DNA of 64,000 bases, from assembly GCA_903813345.2 (NCBI GenBank), contig CAIIXF020000005.1:15195375-15259374 (forward strand), written 5' to 3'. The stretch comes from Owenia fusiformis. Taxonomy: Eukaryota > Annelida > Polychaeta > Sabellida > Oweniidae. The first letter of the stretch is position 1; each line of letters begins with the position of its first letter. Made by a program: the position numbers and the translations under genes. Shown piece after piece: positions 45,701-51,307 of the stretch. The notes beneath the pieces are model-generated. The model was not told where the DNA came from. It was given only the letters and a program-made list of their open reading frames with translations, and did not search any database.

Positions 45701-47463
45701 TTTTGGTGAAGTGATAATAATGCTAAAAAAATGGCTCCAAAACTTCAGGATTTTCATACCTTTGTATCTATAATGGACTGGAGGGCATCTTTATTTGGAG
45801 CTTCACGTTTAAGCTGTTCATACTTGCTTTGAGCATCTCTCGCCTCTTCTTGGACTTGTTGCAGATTCTGGAATGAGACAATTACATCATCAAGGGGTCT
45901 TTTTCATGAGGTCAATCATGTGTGAGTTTATTTCTCCTTAGTACTTTATCGTCACCAATAAACTAGTCTTTTGGAATGTCATAGACATCGTTACTGAAGC
46001 TGAATTCATGTATTGATTTACTATTATAGTGAACTAATAAATAAATGATGATAAAGAAATATGTGAATGTATGTAACTCAATCTCAAACTATAATCCCTA
46101 AATACTCAAAATAATTGCTAACATGCACCATCAATAGAAAATGAACTAATGAGGTGAGTGGCTCTGCATCATGCTATTGCCTTTTTCAGTTTCATGGCCC
46201 ATACCAAGACAATTAAAGAATATGTAATGCAATATAGTACTATAGTAGTCTTGCTTCAATGCCTTATAACATCCCCTTCCCCATAAACTTTATATCTGGT
46301 GGTGAAGGATATTAGGTGGAGTGTCCAAAGACTTTATGCAAGAGCACATTAAAAGACAAGTATTTAACTTAAACAAAGAAAAGTGAAAATCTCAAGAGGA
46401 GAGAGATGCACTTTCCTAAGTCCCTGTCTCCTGATGAATGAGCTTTAAATGCACTGACTAAATGAGAAAATGTGTTCAATTTAGACAATTGCCAATTCTA
46501 CTAAATTCCTTAAGTGCAAAAACCAAGGTCGATGATCTCTGTATCCCAGTGGAATATCAACTATATATCAATAGGCATTCAAGTCACTATCTGTGGTAGA
46601 TTGGGTATCCAGGGAATGATACAAGTGGTGACTTTCATAATAGAGAGGCAGATCAATAGATTCTAAAAGTGATTCATATTCATACAGCAGATAAAAGGTT
46701 CTCTATATTCTGGTGTGTAGGATCCCATTTGAAGACAGGATCCTTATACAGTAGGTTACCTTGTACAAGTTCAATCAATAAGTTCTGAGAAAAAAGTCTC
46801 ATAATTTTCTTTTGATAAAATCTAGCATGACAAACATGTACACATAACATCTACTGTGAAACTTTGAATTCATAAAAAGTTTCAAAACTTATTGATCAAC
46901 CTGGTACATAAAAATTTGAAAGATTGATTTTCTAAATTCTCACATTGGATTGGAGCAGCTGGAGAAGCAATAATCTCCAAATGGGTGAAGTACCTATTTG
47001 GTTCAATACTAGGGATACCACTATTATATTTCTACCTGGAGCAAAAGGAACTTACCTCTCTTAGTTTTGACAGTTCTTGATCCCTGCCTTCAAGGGAGTT
47101 CTCAAGTTGTCTCGTCATTCTTTCCTCCTCTACAAGTCGCTCAGACAGTCGCTCCATCTCGTGTCTGTCAGCCTCCAGTTGCTTTGTTGCTAATCCTTTA
47201 CTCTGTAGCATTTCTAATAATTTCTTAATACTCTCTTCACGAGCTCCTAAAGTTTGTTTTTGTGTCTCAATTCGTAGTTCTAACTCACCGACAGTTTTAC
47301 GAAGAATTAATAAATCCTTTTTTTGTTTGTCTTTATCACGTTTTAAAGTATCAACATCAGTTTGCGAAACTCCGCCATTTAAATGATGATGGCTTGTAGA
47401 TTTTTTACAGTCCTGAAGTTGCTTCATTTCTGATTCTAAAGATTGGATGGTCATTGTATGCTT
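7751..47463 (-). CDS. ERC: ERC/ELKS/CAST active-zone scaffold protein (16 exons assembled, 5' end missing)
   Basis: Sixteen coding exons on the minus strand join in frame to 883 codons plus TAG. The product is almost entirely coiled coil. Blocks I recognise from the animal ERC family include IKKLLEMLQSKGL, VLKEQLTAKEERA, DIKERKINVLQ, EELSEALRESVTITAERE and AAISEKDANIALLE. The C-terminus carries the FIP-RBD-like segment LEDYANILLQRI. ERC proteins are cytoplasmic scaffolds at presynaptic active zones and in constitutive exocytosis; they bind RIM, liprin-alpha and Rab6. The family is near 1100 residues, so about 230 N-terminal residues are absent and should lie beyond 64000. A stretch of about 28-32 residues present in vertebrates between the exons at 43.5 and 36.4 kb was not found. 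Introns are GT-AG. An alternative last exon lies at 19310-19287. Assignment to the family is firm; ortholog versus paralog naming is not possible here. Confidence 0.95.
8400..8573 (-). CDS. ERC: ERC exon o (58 codons)
   Basis: Acceptor TTTTTGTAG|ATA, donor TTG|GTAGGT, phase 0/0. Reads IIHAIRRVEHSKKRLRALID, which aligns with IIQPLLELDQNRSKLKLYI of the long vertebrate isoform, then CLEVGPHLIEGLPRM against CHDRDPLILRGLTP. Less conserved than the coiled-coil exons, but position and phase fit. Confidence 0.85.
8936..8985. repeat. 12-bp tandem repeat (TTTACAGCCTACA type)
   Basis: About four imperfect copies of the unit ACTTTACAGCCT in an ERC intron. Confidence 0.55.
9416..9548 (+). mobile_element. 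Hairpin-ended dispersed element, diverged copy
   Basis: Left end AACAAGGCATTCATATGCAA then AATGTCACCACCTG; the middle has ACACCAAACGCC; the right end TTTGTCACCAACAATTTGTC has decayed. Confidence 0.55.
11153..11353. mobile_element. 201-bp MITE, CAGTG TIRs, 5-bp TSD
   Basis: Begins CAGTGATTTCCCC and ends GGGGAGAACACTG, an inverted terminal repeat. It is flanked on both sides by TATTG (11148-11152 and 11354-11358). A 5-bp target duplication with CAGTG ends fits the 5-bp-TSD branch of the hAT superfamily. Related copies lie at 51.1, 53.9 and 61.96 kb. No coding capacity. Confidence 0.75.
11480..11645 (-). repeat. Orphan reversed copy of the AGGTCA-rich satellite unit
   Basis: CAATGACCTTCTCAAGGTCA, then TCATCTACATGTTCTCAGAA, is the reverse complement of the core unit in the 14-15.5 kb array. 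No element ends flank it. Confidence 0.6.
12252..12638. mobile_element. 387-bp pogo/Tigger-like MITE with TA flanks
   Basis: Starts CAGTGAAACATGTATATCCG and ends CGGATTAGACAGGTTTTACTG as inverted repeats of about 25 bp, with TA directly on both sides. TA target and CAGTRAAACC ends are typical of pogo/Tigger (Tc1/mariner) elements. No transposase frame. Confidence 0.75.
13622..13672. repeat. (AAAC)n microsatellite
   Basis: Runs of AAAC with AAAT variants, about 12 units. Confidence 0.8.
14115..15742 (+). mobile_element. Hairpin-ended element with a 1.4-kb satellite core (Helentron-like non-autonomous)
   Basis: The left end CAAGGCATTAACATGACAAA then TGTCACCACC is the same as in short copies of the family. 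The right end is GACGCCGGACGCCAACCACC then GAGACCATAACAATATGTCA. The 3' end has the hairpin TATGTCACCAC-TTTTG-GTGGTGACATA, present twice (15664-15690 and 15713-15739). The left ATGTCACCACC is the inverse of the right GGTGGTGACAT, a subterminal inverted repeat. Between the ends sits a tandem array. This plan (subterminal inverted repeats, 3' hairpin, variable tandem core) matches non-autonomous Helentrons such as the pearl elements of bivalves. No protein is encoded, so the class is inferred. Confidence 0.65.
14139..15540 (+). repeat. About 137-bp satellite array packed with AGGTCA half-sites
   Basis: Roughly nine to ten units, each with GAGAACATGTAGATGATTTT, GTCAATTTGAAGCAAGTTGA and TCAAATCTAAAGTCAGATTT. 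Most units contain TGACCT-TTTT-TGACCT-TGAGA-AGGTCA-TTGA-AGGTCA, i.e. two direct repeats with 4-bp spacing facing away from each other. Some units are partly duplicated or shortened. Confidence 0.85.
18836..18965 (+). mobile_element. Hairpin-ended dispersed element, short copy
   Basis: CAAAATGTCACTGCCTGCTA then TTTGTTACAGACACTGAACA at the left; CACAATGTCACGGTGGTGAC then AT at the right. No satellite core. Confidence 0.6.
19287..19310 (-). CDS. ERC: Alternative last ERC exon encoding the DEGGIWA PDZ-binding tail
   Basis: On the minus strand a pyrimidine-rich tract (CCTTTCTTTAAG, then TTGATTCTCGTTGATAG) is followed by GAT GAA GGT GGT ATT TGG GCG TGA. Joined to exon n (phase 0) this gives SPEQDEGGIWA-stop. 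The synaptic vertebrate isoform ends SPDQDEEEGIWA, whose last residues bind the PDZ domain of RIM. Position between exon n and the FIP-RBD exons, phase, acceptor and peptide all agree, so I regard this as a true exon despite its seven codons. It was found by searching for the known tail. A 3' UTR with its own poly(A) site would follow; TTTATT on the plus strand at about 18380 and 18204 are candidates. Confidence 0.85.
   Translation of the reverse strand, partial: DEGGIWA
20178..20251. mobile_element. 74-bp pogo/Tigger-like MITE remnant
   Basis: CAGTAAAACCTGCC at the left and TGGTTTTACTG at the right are inverted ends. TA precedes the left end; the right flank is TG, so the target site has decayed or the right end is off by one. 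Confidence 0.55.
20729..20742 (-). promoter_or_regulatory. CTCF-like motif beside the alternative splice donor
   Basis: The minus strand reads CGCTAGATGGCAGC, matching the CTCF core (YAGRKGGCRS), about ten bases inside the intron after exon n. It is a single motif match and may be chance. Confidence 0.25.
20753..20851 (-). CDS. ERC: ERC exon n (33 codons), splice branch point for two C-termini
   Basis: Acceptor GATTTCAG|ACT, donor CAG|GTAGGA, phase 0/0. Reads TQNRMKLLQTENN and ends NASPEQ, matching vertebrate TQNRMKLMADNY and SPDQ. In vertebrates this exon joins either the FIP-RBD exons or a short exon ending GIWA; both downstream partners are present here in phase 0. Read-through into the intron would add a hydrophobic tail ending at 20648. 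Confidence 0.95.
21465..21615 (-). CDS. ERC: ERC exon m (1 nt plus 50 codons)
   Basis: Acceptor TTTTTTAG|A, donor CTG|GTTAGT. Contains QEAILAAISEKDANIALLE, the most diagnostic ERC block in the window, then the KDRLQAQLKEL coil. Confidence 0.96.
21640..21735. repeat. 20-bp intronic tandem repeat next to an ERC acceptor
   Basis: About five copies of ATATGCACATGCATAGAA sit 25-120 bp upstream of the exon m acceptor. They happen to be open in the exon frame. Confidence 0.6.
22287..22447 (-). CDS. ERC: ERC exon l (53 codons plus 2 nt)
   Basis: Acceptor TATTTCAG|ATG, donor ATGAA|GTAAGT. Ends LQAERKKQLEEVYEM, matching LRAERRKHLEEVLEM. The split codon AA|A encodes Lys. Confidence 0.94.
22517..22744. 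mobile_element. 228-bp MITE, 15-bp TIRs, 5-bp TSD
   Basis: Starts CAGGGCTCTCACCAG and ends CTGGCGAGAGCCCTG (14 of 15 pair). TGAGG flanks both sides (22512-22516 and 22745-22749). A second MITE family in this window with a 5-bp duplication, again fitting the 5-bp-TSD hAT branch. Confidence 0.8.
23508..23612. repeat. Imperfect hairpin of about 105 bp
   Basis: ATCCTCCGAATGCAGGGTTC then CAGAA pairs with TTCTGGAGGCCTGGGTTCGG then AGGAT across a 50-bp loop that includes CCTTCCTTCTTCCAAGGAGG. GC is much higher than the surroundings. Confidence 0.5.
23701..23832 (-). CDS. ERC: ERC exon k (44 codons)
   Basis: Acceptor AATTTCTAG|ACC, donor CAG|GTATAT, phase 0/0. Contains IEELSEALRESVTITAEREM, nearly identical to vertebrate ERC. 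GC content is clearly above the introns. Confidence 0.95.
24336..24634. mobile_element. 299-bp foldback element with about 38-bp inverted ends
   Basis: TTTTAAAACAAATATTTCAT then TCTATTAGGTGAACACTTGT is mirrored at the right by ACAAGTGTTCATTTAATAGA then ATGAAATATTTGTTTTAAAA, nearly perfect. An internal copy of the same motif (AAAACAAATATTTCATTATT) suggests nesting. Related to the element at 53.4 kb. Confidence 0.75.
25146..25281 (-). CDS. ERC: ERC exon j (1 nt plus 45 codons)
   Basis: Acceptor TTTTCTAG|T, donor AAG|GTGAGG. Contains QQTEKKKNAQLLEAARKQ, matching EQVEKKKSAQMLEEARRR. Confidence 0.94.
25531..25770 (+). mobile_element. Two adjacent copies of the hairpin-ended element
   Basis: Left-end sequence occurs at 25531 (CAAGGTATGGCCATGACAAA) and again at 25680 (CAAGGCATTAGCATGCAAAA then TGTCATCACCTGCC). 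Right ends are decayed. Confidence 0.55.
25816..26015 (-). CDS. ERC: ERC exon i (66 codons plus 2 nt)
   Basis: Acceptor TATTATAG|GAA, donor CAGGA|GTATGT. Contains LDRLLDNLKELENEKQAKD, matching VDRLLEILKEVENEKNDKD of vertebrates. The split codon GA|T encodes Asp. Confidence 0.94.
26225..26857. mobile_element. 633-bp non-autonomous hAT element with perfect 8-bp TSD
   Basis: Begins TAGTGGTGTAGATAAGTACTC and ends GAGTTACAACACTA, inverted ends sharing TAGTGKTGTA. GTTTCTGC flanks both sides exactly (26217-26224 and 26858-26865). An 8-bp duplication with TAGTG ends is the hAT hallmark. The interior repeats CGCGAAT/ATTCGCG motifs and the palindrome GAGTCTGAGACTC, likely subterminal transposase sites. 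No transposase frame. Inserted in an ERC intron. Confidence 0.85.
26981..27121 (-). CDS. ERC: ERC exon h (47 codons)
   Basis: Acceptor TTTTTTCAG|AAT, donor GAG|GTATTT, phase 0/0. Coiled coil with KIAKDSKLNELQLVLDQK, matching LKKDSRLKTLEIALEQK. Confidence 0.92.
27436..27559 (-). CDS. ERC: ERC exon g (1 nt plus 41 codons)
   Basis: Acceptor ATGAAAG|A, donor CAG|GTATGA. Reads (R)LKEQRERRDGEHQEEL, matching RLKEQRDRDEREKQEE of vertebrate ERC. The acceptor has a weak pyrimidine tract. Confidence 0.9.
27602..27755 (+). mobile_element. Hairpin-ended dispersed element, full short copy
   Basis: CAAGGCATTAACATGAAAAA then TGTCACCACCTGCCATTTGT at the left; ATAATATGTCACTATTTGTA then GTGGTGATAT at the right. 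About 150 bp. Confidence 0.65.
28116..28270 (-). CDS. ERC: ERC exon f (51 codons plus 2 nt)
   Basis: Acceptor ATTTTCAG|AAT, donor GAGAG|GTGGGA. The split Arg codon AG|A is completed by the next exon. Ends TISERDRQIE, the family block EALAEKERTIE. Confidence 0.92.
29222..29347 (+). mobile_element. Hairpin-ended dispersed element, short copy
   Basis: CAAAGTATTAACATGCAAAA then TGTCACAACCTGCC, GCTGAATGCTGAACAC, and a right end with ATGTCACTACTAGGTGACAT. Confidence 0.6.
30781..30965 (+). mobile_element. Truncated hairpin-ended element joined to one satellite unit
   Basis: AACAATGTCACCACCTGGCT is followed directly by one AGGTCA-type unit (GACCTTTTGAAGGTCAACCA then TAGATGATTTTGACAAAA). This independently links the satellite unit to the family's left end. 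Confidence 0.6.
31735..32350. repeat. 107-bp minisatellite, about 5.5 copies
   Basis: GGCCTTTAAGAATACAGACA, GTGACCTCCCTCTGTGGTTT and GTAGTAAACAATATTTTCAA recur in order with a period near 107 bp; one unit is shortened. Confidence 0.85.
33347..33514 (-). CDS. ERC: ERC exon e (56 codons)
   Basis: Acceptor TTTCAG|CTG, donor AAG|GTGAGA, phase 0/0. The end DHLDIKERKINVLQRK matches DMLDVKERKVNVLQKK of vertebrates. Confidence 0.94.
33515..36314 (-). other. ERC intron d/e, 2.8 kb
   Basis: Contains one hairpin-ended element at 34.6-34.96 kb; otherwise AT-rich sequence without features I can support. Confidence 0.6.
34626..34960 (+). mobile_element. Hairpin-ended element cluster
   Basis: A partial copy (TGTAACACTTTGTTACAGAT) precedes a full copy from 34737 (CAAGGCATTAATATGCAAAA) to 34910 (GTGGTGGTGACATAAAAATG). 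A second right end follows at 34913-34955 (GGATATGTCACTTCTTTTTG then GTGGTGAC). Confidence 0.6.
36315..36482 (-). CDS. ERC: ERC exon d (56 codons)
   Basis: Acceptor TTCTTACAG|ATT, donor GAT|GTAAGT, phase 0/0. Encodes YINVLKEQLTAKEERA, matching IEVLKESLTAKEQRA of vertebrate ERC. Confidence 0.94.
36645..36782 (+). mobile_element. Hairpin-ended dispersed element, well-preserved copy
   Basis: CAAGGTATTGACAGGCAAAA then TGTCACCACCTGCCATTTGT at the left; AGACTATAACAATATGTCAC then CACTTGTGACGGTGACATAA at the right. Confidence 0.7.
37849..37945. repeat. Inverted repeat, 17-bp arms
   Basis: GACTTGCTTCAAGACCC at the left and GGGTCTTGAAGCAAGAC at the right pair at 16 of 17 positions around a loop with a G run. 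Confidence 0.6.
39520..39775 (+). mobile_element. Element copy with a (GACA)n core
   Basis: A weak left end (AAATGTGACAAAATATCATC) precedes a GACA microsatellite. A right end follows with the hairpin-like ATGGCCCCACAATATGTGGT then GGGGACATAAAAAAA. The right end matches the family with compensating changes (GCCCCAC/GTGGGG). Confidence 0.45.
39637..39728. repeat. (GACA)n microsatellite, about 22 units
   Basis: Uninterrupted GACA repeats except for one ACGG variant near the right end. Confidence 0.97.
40090..40768. repeat. 37-bp minisatellite, about 18 copies
   Basis: Unit ATTGAATTTACTCATTTCAA then AGTAGGCATGTACTTTT, with frequent substitutions and some truncated units. Confidence 0.9.
42443..43193. 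repeat. 374-bp tandem duplication
   Basis: TTTAAGACTTG occurs at 42451 and 42825. The following ~370 bp repeats almost base for base, including AAAATGAGAAA, TGCTGAGAGTGTATTA and GAATGTGCCTGGAACACAAC. Each copy contains TTTGACCTTGACCTTGACAT, a doubled TCAAGGTCA extended half-site on the opposite strand. Confidence 0.9.
43482..43637 (-). CDS. ERC: ERC exon c (52 codons)
   Basis: Acceptor TTTTACAG|GAT, donor AAG|GTATGT, phase 0/0. Begins DAKVVQLEKEVKYLEDEV, matching the vertebrate DSKISSLERNIRDLEDEI block. The acceptor and exon start are duplicated 80 bp upstream in the intron (see separate entry). Confidence 0.92.
43641..43760 (-). repeat. 80-bp tandem duplication of an ERC splice acceptor and exon start
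   Basis: TGGACTACTT occurs at 43621 (exon) and 43701 (intron). In both places it is followed by CCTGTAAAATAC and an A-rich tail with GCACAAG or ACACAAG. The upstream copy reads TTTTACAG|GAC GTC AAA GTA GTC CAA CTT, a diverged copy of the exon start (DVKVVQL versus DAKVVQL). Splicing at this copy would extend the exon by 80 nt and shift the frame to an early stop. Confidence 0.8.
44011..44365. mobile_element. 355-bp pogo/Tigger-like MITE
   Basis: CAGTATAACCTGTAATGCGG at the left, ATACAGGTTTCACTG at the right, TA after the right end but CA before the left. Interior has repeated GGAACACCTC-like motifs. Confidence 0.6.
44738..44812 (-). repeat. tRNA-like fragment, possible SINE head
   Basis: The minus strand carries TAGCGAAGTTT (A-box-like) and 50 bp later GGTTCGAATCC (perfect B box). 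The cloverleaf stems do not form well, so this is not a functional tRNA gene. It may be the promoter of an old tRNA-derived SINE. Confidence 0.35.
45760..45867 (-). CDS. ERC: ERC exon b (36 codons)
   Basis: Acceptor TTCCAG|AAT, donor AAG|GTATGA, phase 0/0. The end NKDALQSIIDTK matches the vertebrate block ending KTKALQTVIEMK. Confidence 0.9.
45868..47055 (-). other. ERC intron a/b, 1.2 kb
   Basis: Intron between good GT and AG sites. I see nothing beyond AT-rich sequence. Confidence 0.6.
47056..47463 (-). CDS. ERC: ERC exon a (136 codons), most 5' exon found
   Basis: Acceptor GTTTCAG|AAG, donor GAG|GTAAGT, phase 0 at both ends. Encodes a coiled coil with IETQKQTLGAREESIKKLL, the strongest family block in the window. 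A short His/Asn/Gly linker interrupts the heptads near residue 30. It starts at the position equivalent to the MTIQALQDEL block of vertebrate ERC1. Confidence 0.93.
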
Positions 47464-48763
47464 CTGAAACACAAGAAAAGGACAATTTACATAGATTTAT
47501 CTAAAATTGTGTCATCAATTCACAATACTGATCAAGCTTATTTATAATAGAGAGTTGTTTTTATAATCAAGTTAAAAGTTTTAGGACTGATTACAATACA
47601 TTTAACACTGTTTTGCTTAAATATGTTTTCAAACCTTTTTATAATATGAATTATCTTTTAAGGCAATTCTCTTCAAATAAGTTTAAAATATTTACTTTTC
47701 AAGCATTTTTAAACATTTTTATGCCCATTGTTTTCCAGATTTATTCCTTCTGACTTAACAGTTTGCATTTTAAAAACATAACCTTGGGAGAACTTTACCA
47801 ATGGGTTATTTTGATGAAACAAAATCTCGCATCTGAAATTGTCTATTTCGAAATCTTCATACTGGACATTGAGCATTTTTATTGTAATTTCATGCATAGA
47901 CCTACATATAAATGGTGAATTTTATAGAGCCTAAAATTAACAAAAATGACAGATATGGGATTCCTGTTCTTCAAATTTCTTAATATCTTTCAACTACTTT
48001 CACTGTCATTTCATTCTTACATATACCCCTTGCATATAATATTTATGTTATGATTTTTAGTTGAATAGCAAGACCAATAAAGAAAATTAATAAAATAAGT
48101 GTCATTTCGGTAATTTCTGTTTGTTTCTCACTAAAATAGATTAAGTAGATATTGGTAAATAAAAATAGTATTCCAATAGACTTACAACTTATACGTACAT
48201 GTAGTGTTTTGATCAATTAGAACGTTTATTAATTGTATTTTAATCCCATAATCGCCGAAAAGGCACTTTAATGTATGACTTTTGCATACAACCTGTCTCC
48301 ATACTATAGAAACTATAGAAAATTTATTCTTGATTCAAGAAGCTATTAGAGGAGACTGGATATCGGATACTCAAAATTTAATATCTGGAGATTAATAAGA
48401 AAAAGTTCATCAAATATCACATCTCGAATATAAGGACGTGACTTAACTCTGATATCTGAGACTATTGTAACTATGGGTAACACATGATAATTCTACATGC
48501 CATGGTAACATAAAACAGAAACTAGACTTAAATATAACAAACGACAACTCAAAAAGAATGTTAAATGAACCCCTACCCCCCAATCTAACTCTATAATCTA
48601 AATTCCTCACTTATTTCTCCCTTATTCCTTGCAAATTACATATTTCCAATAAAGTTCTGATCGAGGCTTCCATGACATAAATTTATCACAAGTACATTTG
48701 TCTAACAGGAACCAGACTTAAATAATGAATAGTAAATCAATATGAATGTTAAATGAACCCGAA

Positions 48764-49010
48764 CTCATATATTTCATTGTCAATCAGGATATCTCTCAGA
48801 GCAAACCATCCATAGCGTGGTAATATCTATGAAAATATTCTGTCTCTTCGGACCAAGGTTACCCAAGCATGAAGTGTCACCAAATCCATATATTTCATTG
48901 TCAATCAGGATATTTCTCAGAGCAAACCATCTATAGCAAGGTAAATATCTCCGAAAATAGAAAGATTCTAACTTTTCAGACCAAGGTTACCCAAGCATGA
49001 AATGTCACCT
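48764..49010. repeat. Tandem duplication, about 123 bp, two copies
   Basis: CATATATTTCATTGTCAATC begins both copies; GACCAAGGTTACCCAAGCAT then GAARTGTCACC ends both. A related pair of shorter blocks (GACTTAAATA, ATGTTAAATGAACCC) lies just upstream at 48.5 and 48.7 kb. Confidence 0.8.
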
Positions 49011-49888
49011 AAATCATCATTTATAATCCATACTGTTTCTCCCTATTTAAATGACTAGATTTGCTAGAATTCCTAATAATCCAAGGTTATTGAATTCATG
49101 CATGGTAGAATGATTTATTTGTTTCCTTGGCAACTTAACTGTGAGGAAATAAAGATATGACATGTTACTCAAGGGTAAACATGTCCCATTTTTTATATTT
49201 AAAAGGGAAATATTTTCTGATTGGAATCATTAATTTCATGAGGGGTGTACTTATCTTGTATTTTGATACAATACCTGTATTTATGTATCTCCTTCACATG
49301 GAGGTCTTCTACTTGGGGAGTGAAAATGGGATTTGGAAAAGTACAATATACATGTTTCTTATCTTATTTCAACAAAACACTCAACATGCCTGTTAACATA
49401 CTTTTTTTCTTAACAATCTGATTCACTTCGCTAATTTTAACAAGTAGCTGTCTACTAATGCGTGAAATGCCAATGATGTCGTTTAGCGAGATGAATCATT
49501 TTTATTGACCACATATCTCTACTTTGAGGACCCTATTTCCTCTAGCTCTCCAACGCTTCAGATACAGGAAATTACCACCAAATGAAAAGATCTTCAAAAA
49601 GTATTAGAACCTCAAACTTAATCCCGGTGCCATCTACTCCAATCTGTACTTTAGAGTCGTTAAAGCTTATCTTGAGCTGAGCCTAGTTTCTATTTTTCTC
49701 TAAAAAGAAGCATTTCTAATTTACCAGGGATCGCTATTGATGTTTAAGAGGACAGAGAGACAACAGAGCTGCTGCAGAACTTATAAAGACAATCAAATCC
49801 TCGCATCATCGCAATTACAGTGTAAGATATCATGGTTCCAAAACACCATGTATTCATGCCATGCCCTGCTATCTGCCCTAAAATATTC

Positions 49889-50042
49889 ACATGGTCACGG
49901 TGGAGTACAATGAGCCCACACGGTCACAGCGGAGAACAATGAGCCCACACGGTCACAGCGGAGAACAATGAGCCCACACGGCCACAGCGGAGAACAATGG
50001 GCCCACACGGTCACAGCAGAGAACAATGAGCCCACGCGGCCT
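49889..50042. repeat. 29-bp GC-rich minisatellite, about 5 copies
   Basis: Unit GAGCCCACACGGTCACAGCG then GAGAACAAT, with single-base variants. GC is far above the neighbourhood. Confidence 0.92.
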
Positions 50043-51101
50043 AAGTTTGAAAGTTCCATTATAAATCTGAGTCTGCTTTTATTTTGAAGGGTTCAATTTT
50101 CAATACTTCTTCCAAATACAAGTTCAACTTAGTTTTGACTTAACATTTTCATAATGACTGGTTAAATTCTTCATTCATTTTCACATAATCTCTTGTAGAA
50201 AAATGTAAAACATTTTGGTTTTTCTGCTTTTGGCATTTGTGCTTCAAACATTCTCGAATTAAATTCCCCTGCGTGTCAATCTGACAGTTGGATTAGATCT
50301 AGGCTTTTCTCTGTTATACCAAAACCAGGAGAGATTTAGATTTGCATAGAGGGCTGAAAGACTAAAGTGCTCTGATTTATGGAAAAAACTTACTTGTGAA
50401 TAGTTATGTAACAGATAAAGATGAATGGCTTTAAGGTAGTTCTGCACTTAAACTTCCAAAAAAAAGTTAAAAACAAAAAATCAGGTCCATGCCATTCCAT
50501 CAATTTATTGAAATATTTTGATTTTGAACTATGTTTTCTACCATGTGTAAATTAATCCAAATCATAACGTGAAAAATATATAATTATCACTTCATCAATT
50601 ATTGGTTATAGTAATCATAATGATAGATCCAAGGATTATCTCTGTCTCAAAGAATGTACATGAAGCACTCTTTTAATAAAGTATAAAATCACACTAGTTG
50701 AAAATATAAGTGGATTTCTGGTAAGATATTCAATCTGTGTTCACTGGAGCAATGTCAAATCACTTCACTTTGCATGCTAAAGAATCTTTACAGAGAACTA
50801 TCTTCTGATTCAGCATTAATAGAGTTCCTGCAATAGATTTTTGTCACGCACGAAACAACTTTATGGCCTCGTTGTCACTTAGATCAGTATGCAGTAATGA
50901 AATGCTTTTCTAGGGGTGTGAAATATTTAATTTACACTGTAAAGAGTTCTTCCAAATTATGTTTGTGGATCAAAATCGGTCTGAGAGATTGACTATTTCA
51001 GGTTTCATTTGTGGATAGGATTTGTCCATATAAGATTTAAGCGGACCGATAACCTTTTTATTTTTTCGTGGAGCCACTCAGTAAAATTACAGTACATATA
51101 T

Positions 51102-51307
51102 CAGTGTTCTCCACAGAATTCTTTCTCAAGTAGGTGCAAAATTCTCATTTTCACAATTCAGACCAACATTGGTCAAAATATGCCAATTTTTCATGATTTT
51201 TCTCATTTTCAGGTGGGTGCAAATAGATTTTCAGGTGGGTGCAAGTCTGTTTTCAAAATCTCAGGTGGGTGCTGCACCCACTTACTTTAATGCTGGGGAG
51301 ATCACTG
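51102..51307. mobile_element. MITE of the CAGTG family, reverse orientation
   Basis: CAGTGTTCTCCACAG at the left, CTGGGGAGATCACTG at the right; interior matches the 11.15-kb copy in reverse. A clean 5-bp duplication is not visible. Confidence 0.7.

Larger units (their letters stand above)
43638..45759 (-). other. ERC intron b/c, 2.1 kb
   Basis: Contains the duplicated acceptor, one pogo-like MITE and a tRNA-like fragment, each listed; otherwise AT-rich. Confidence 0.6.
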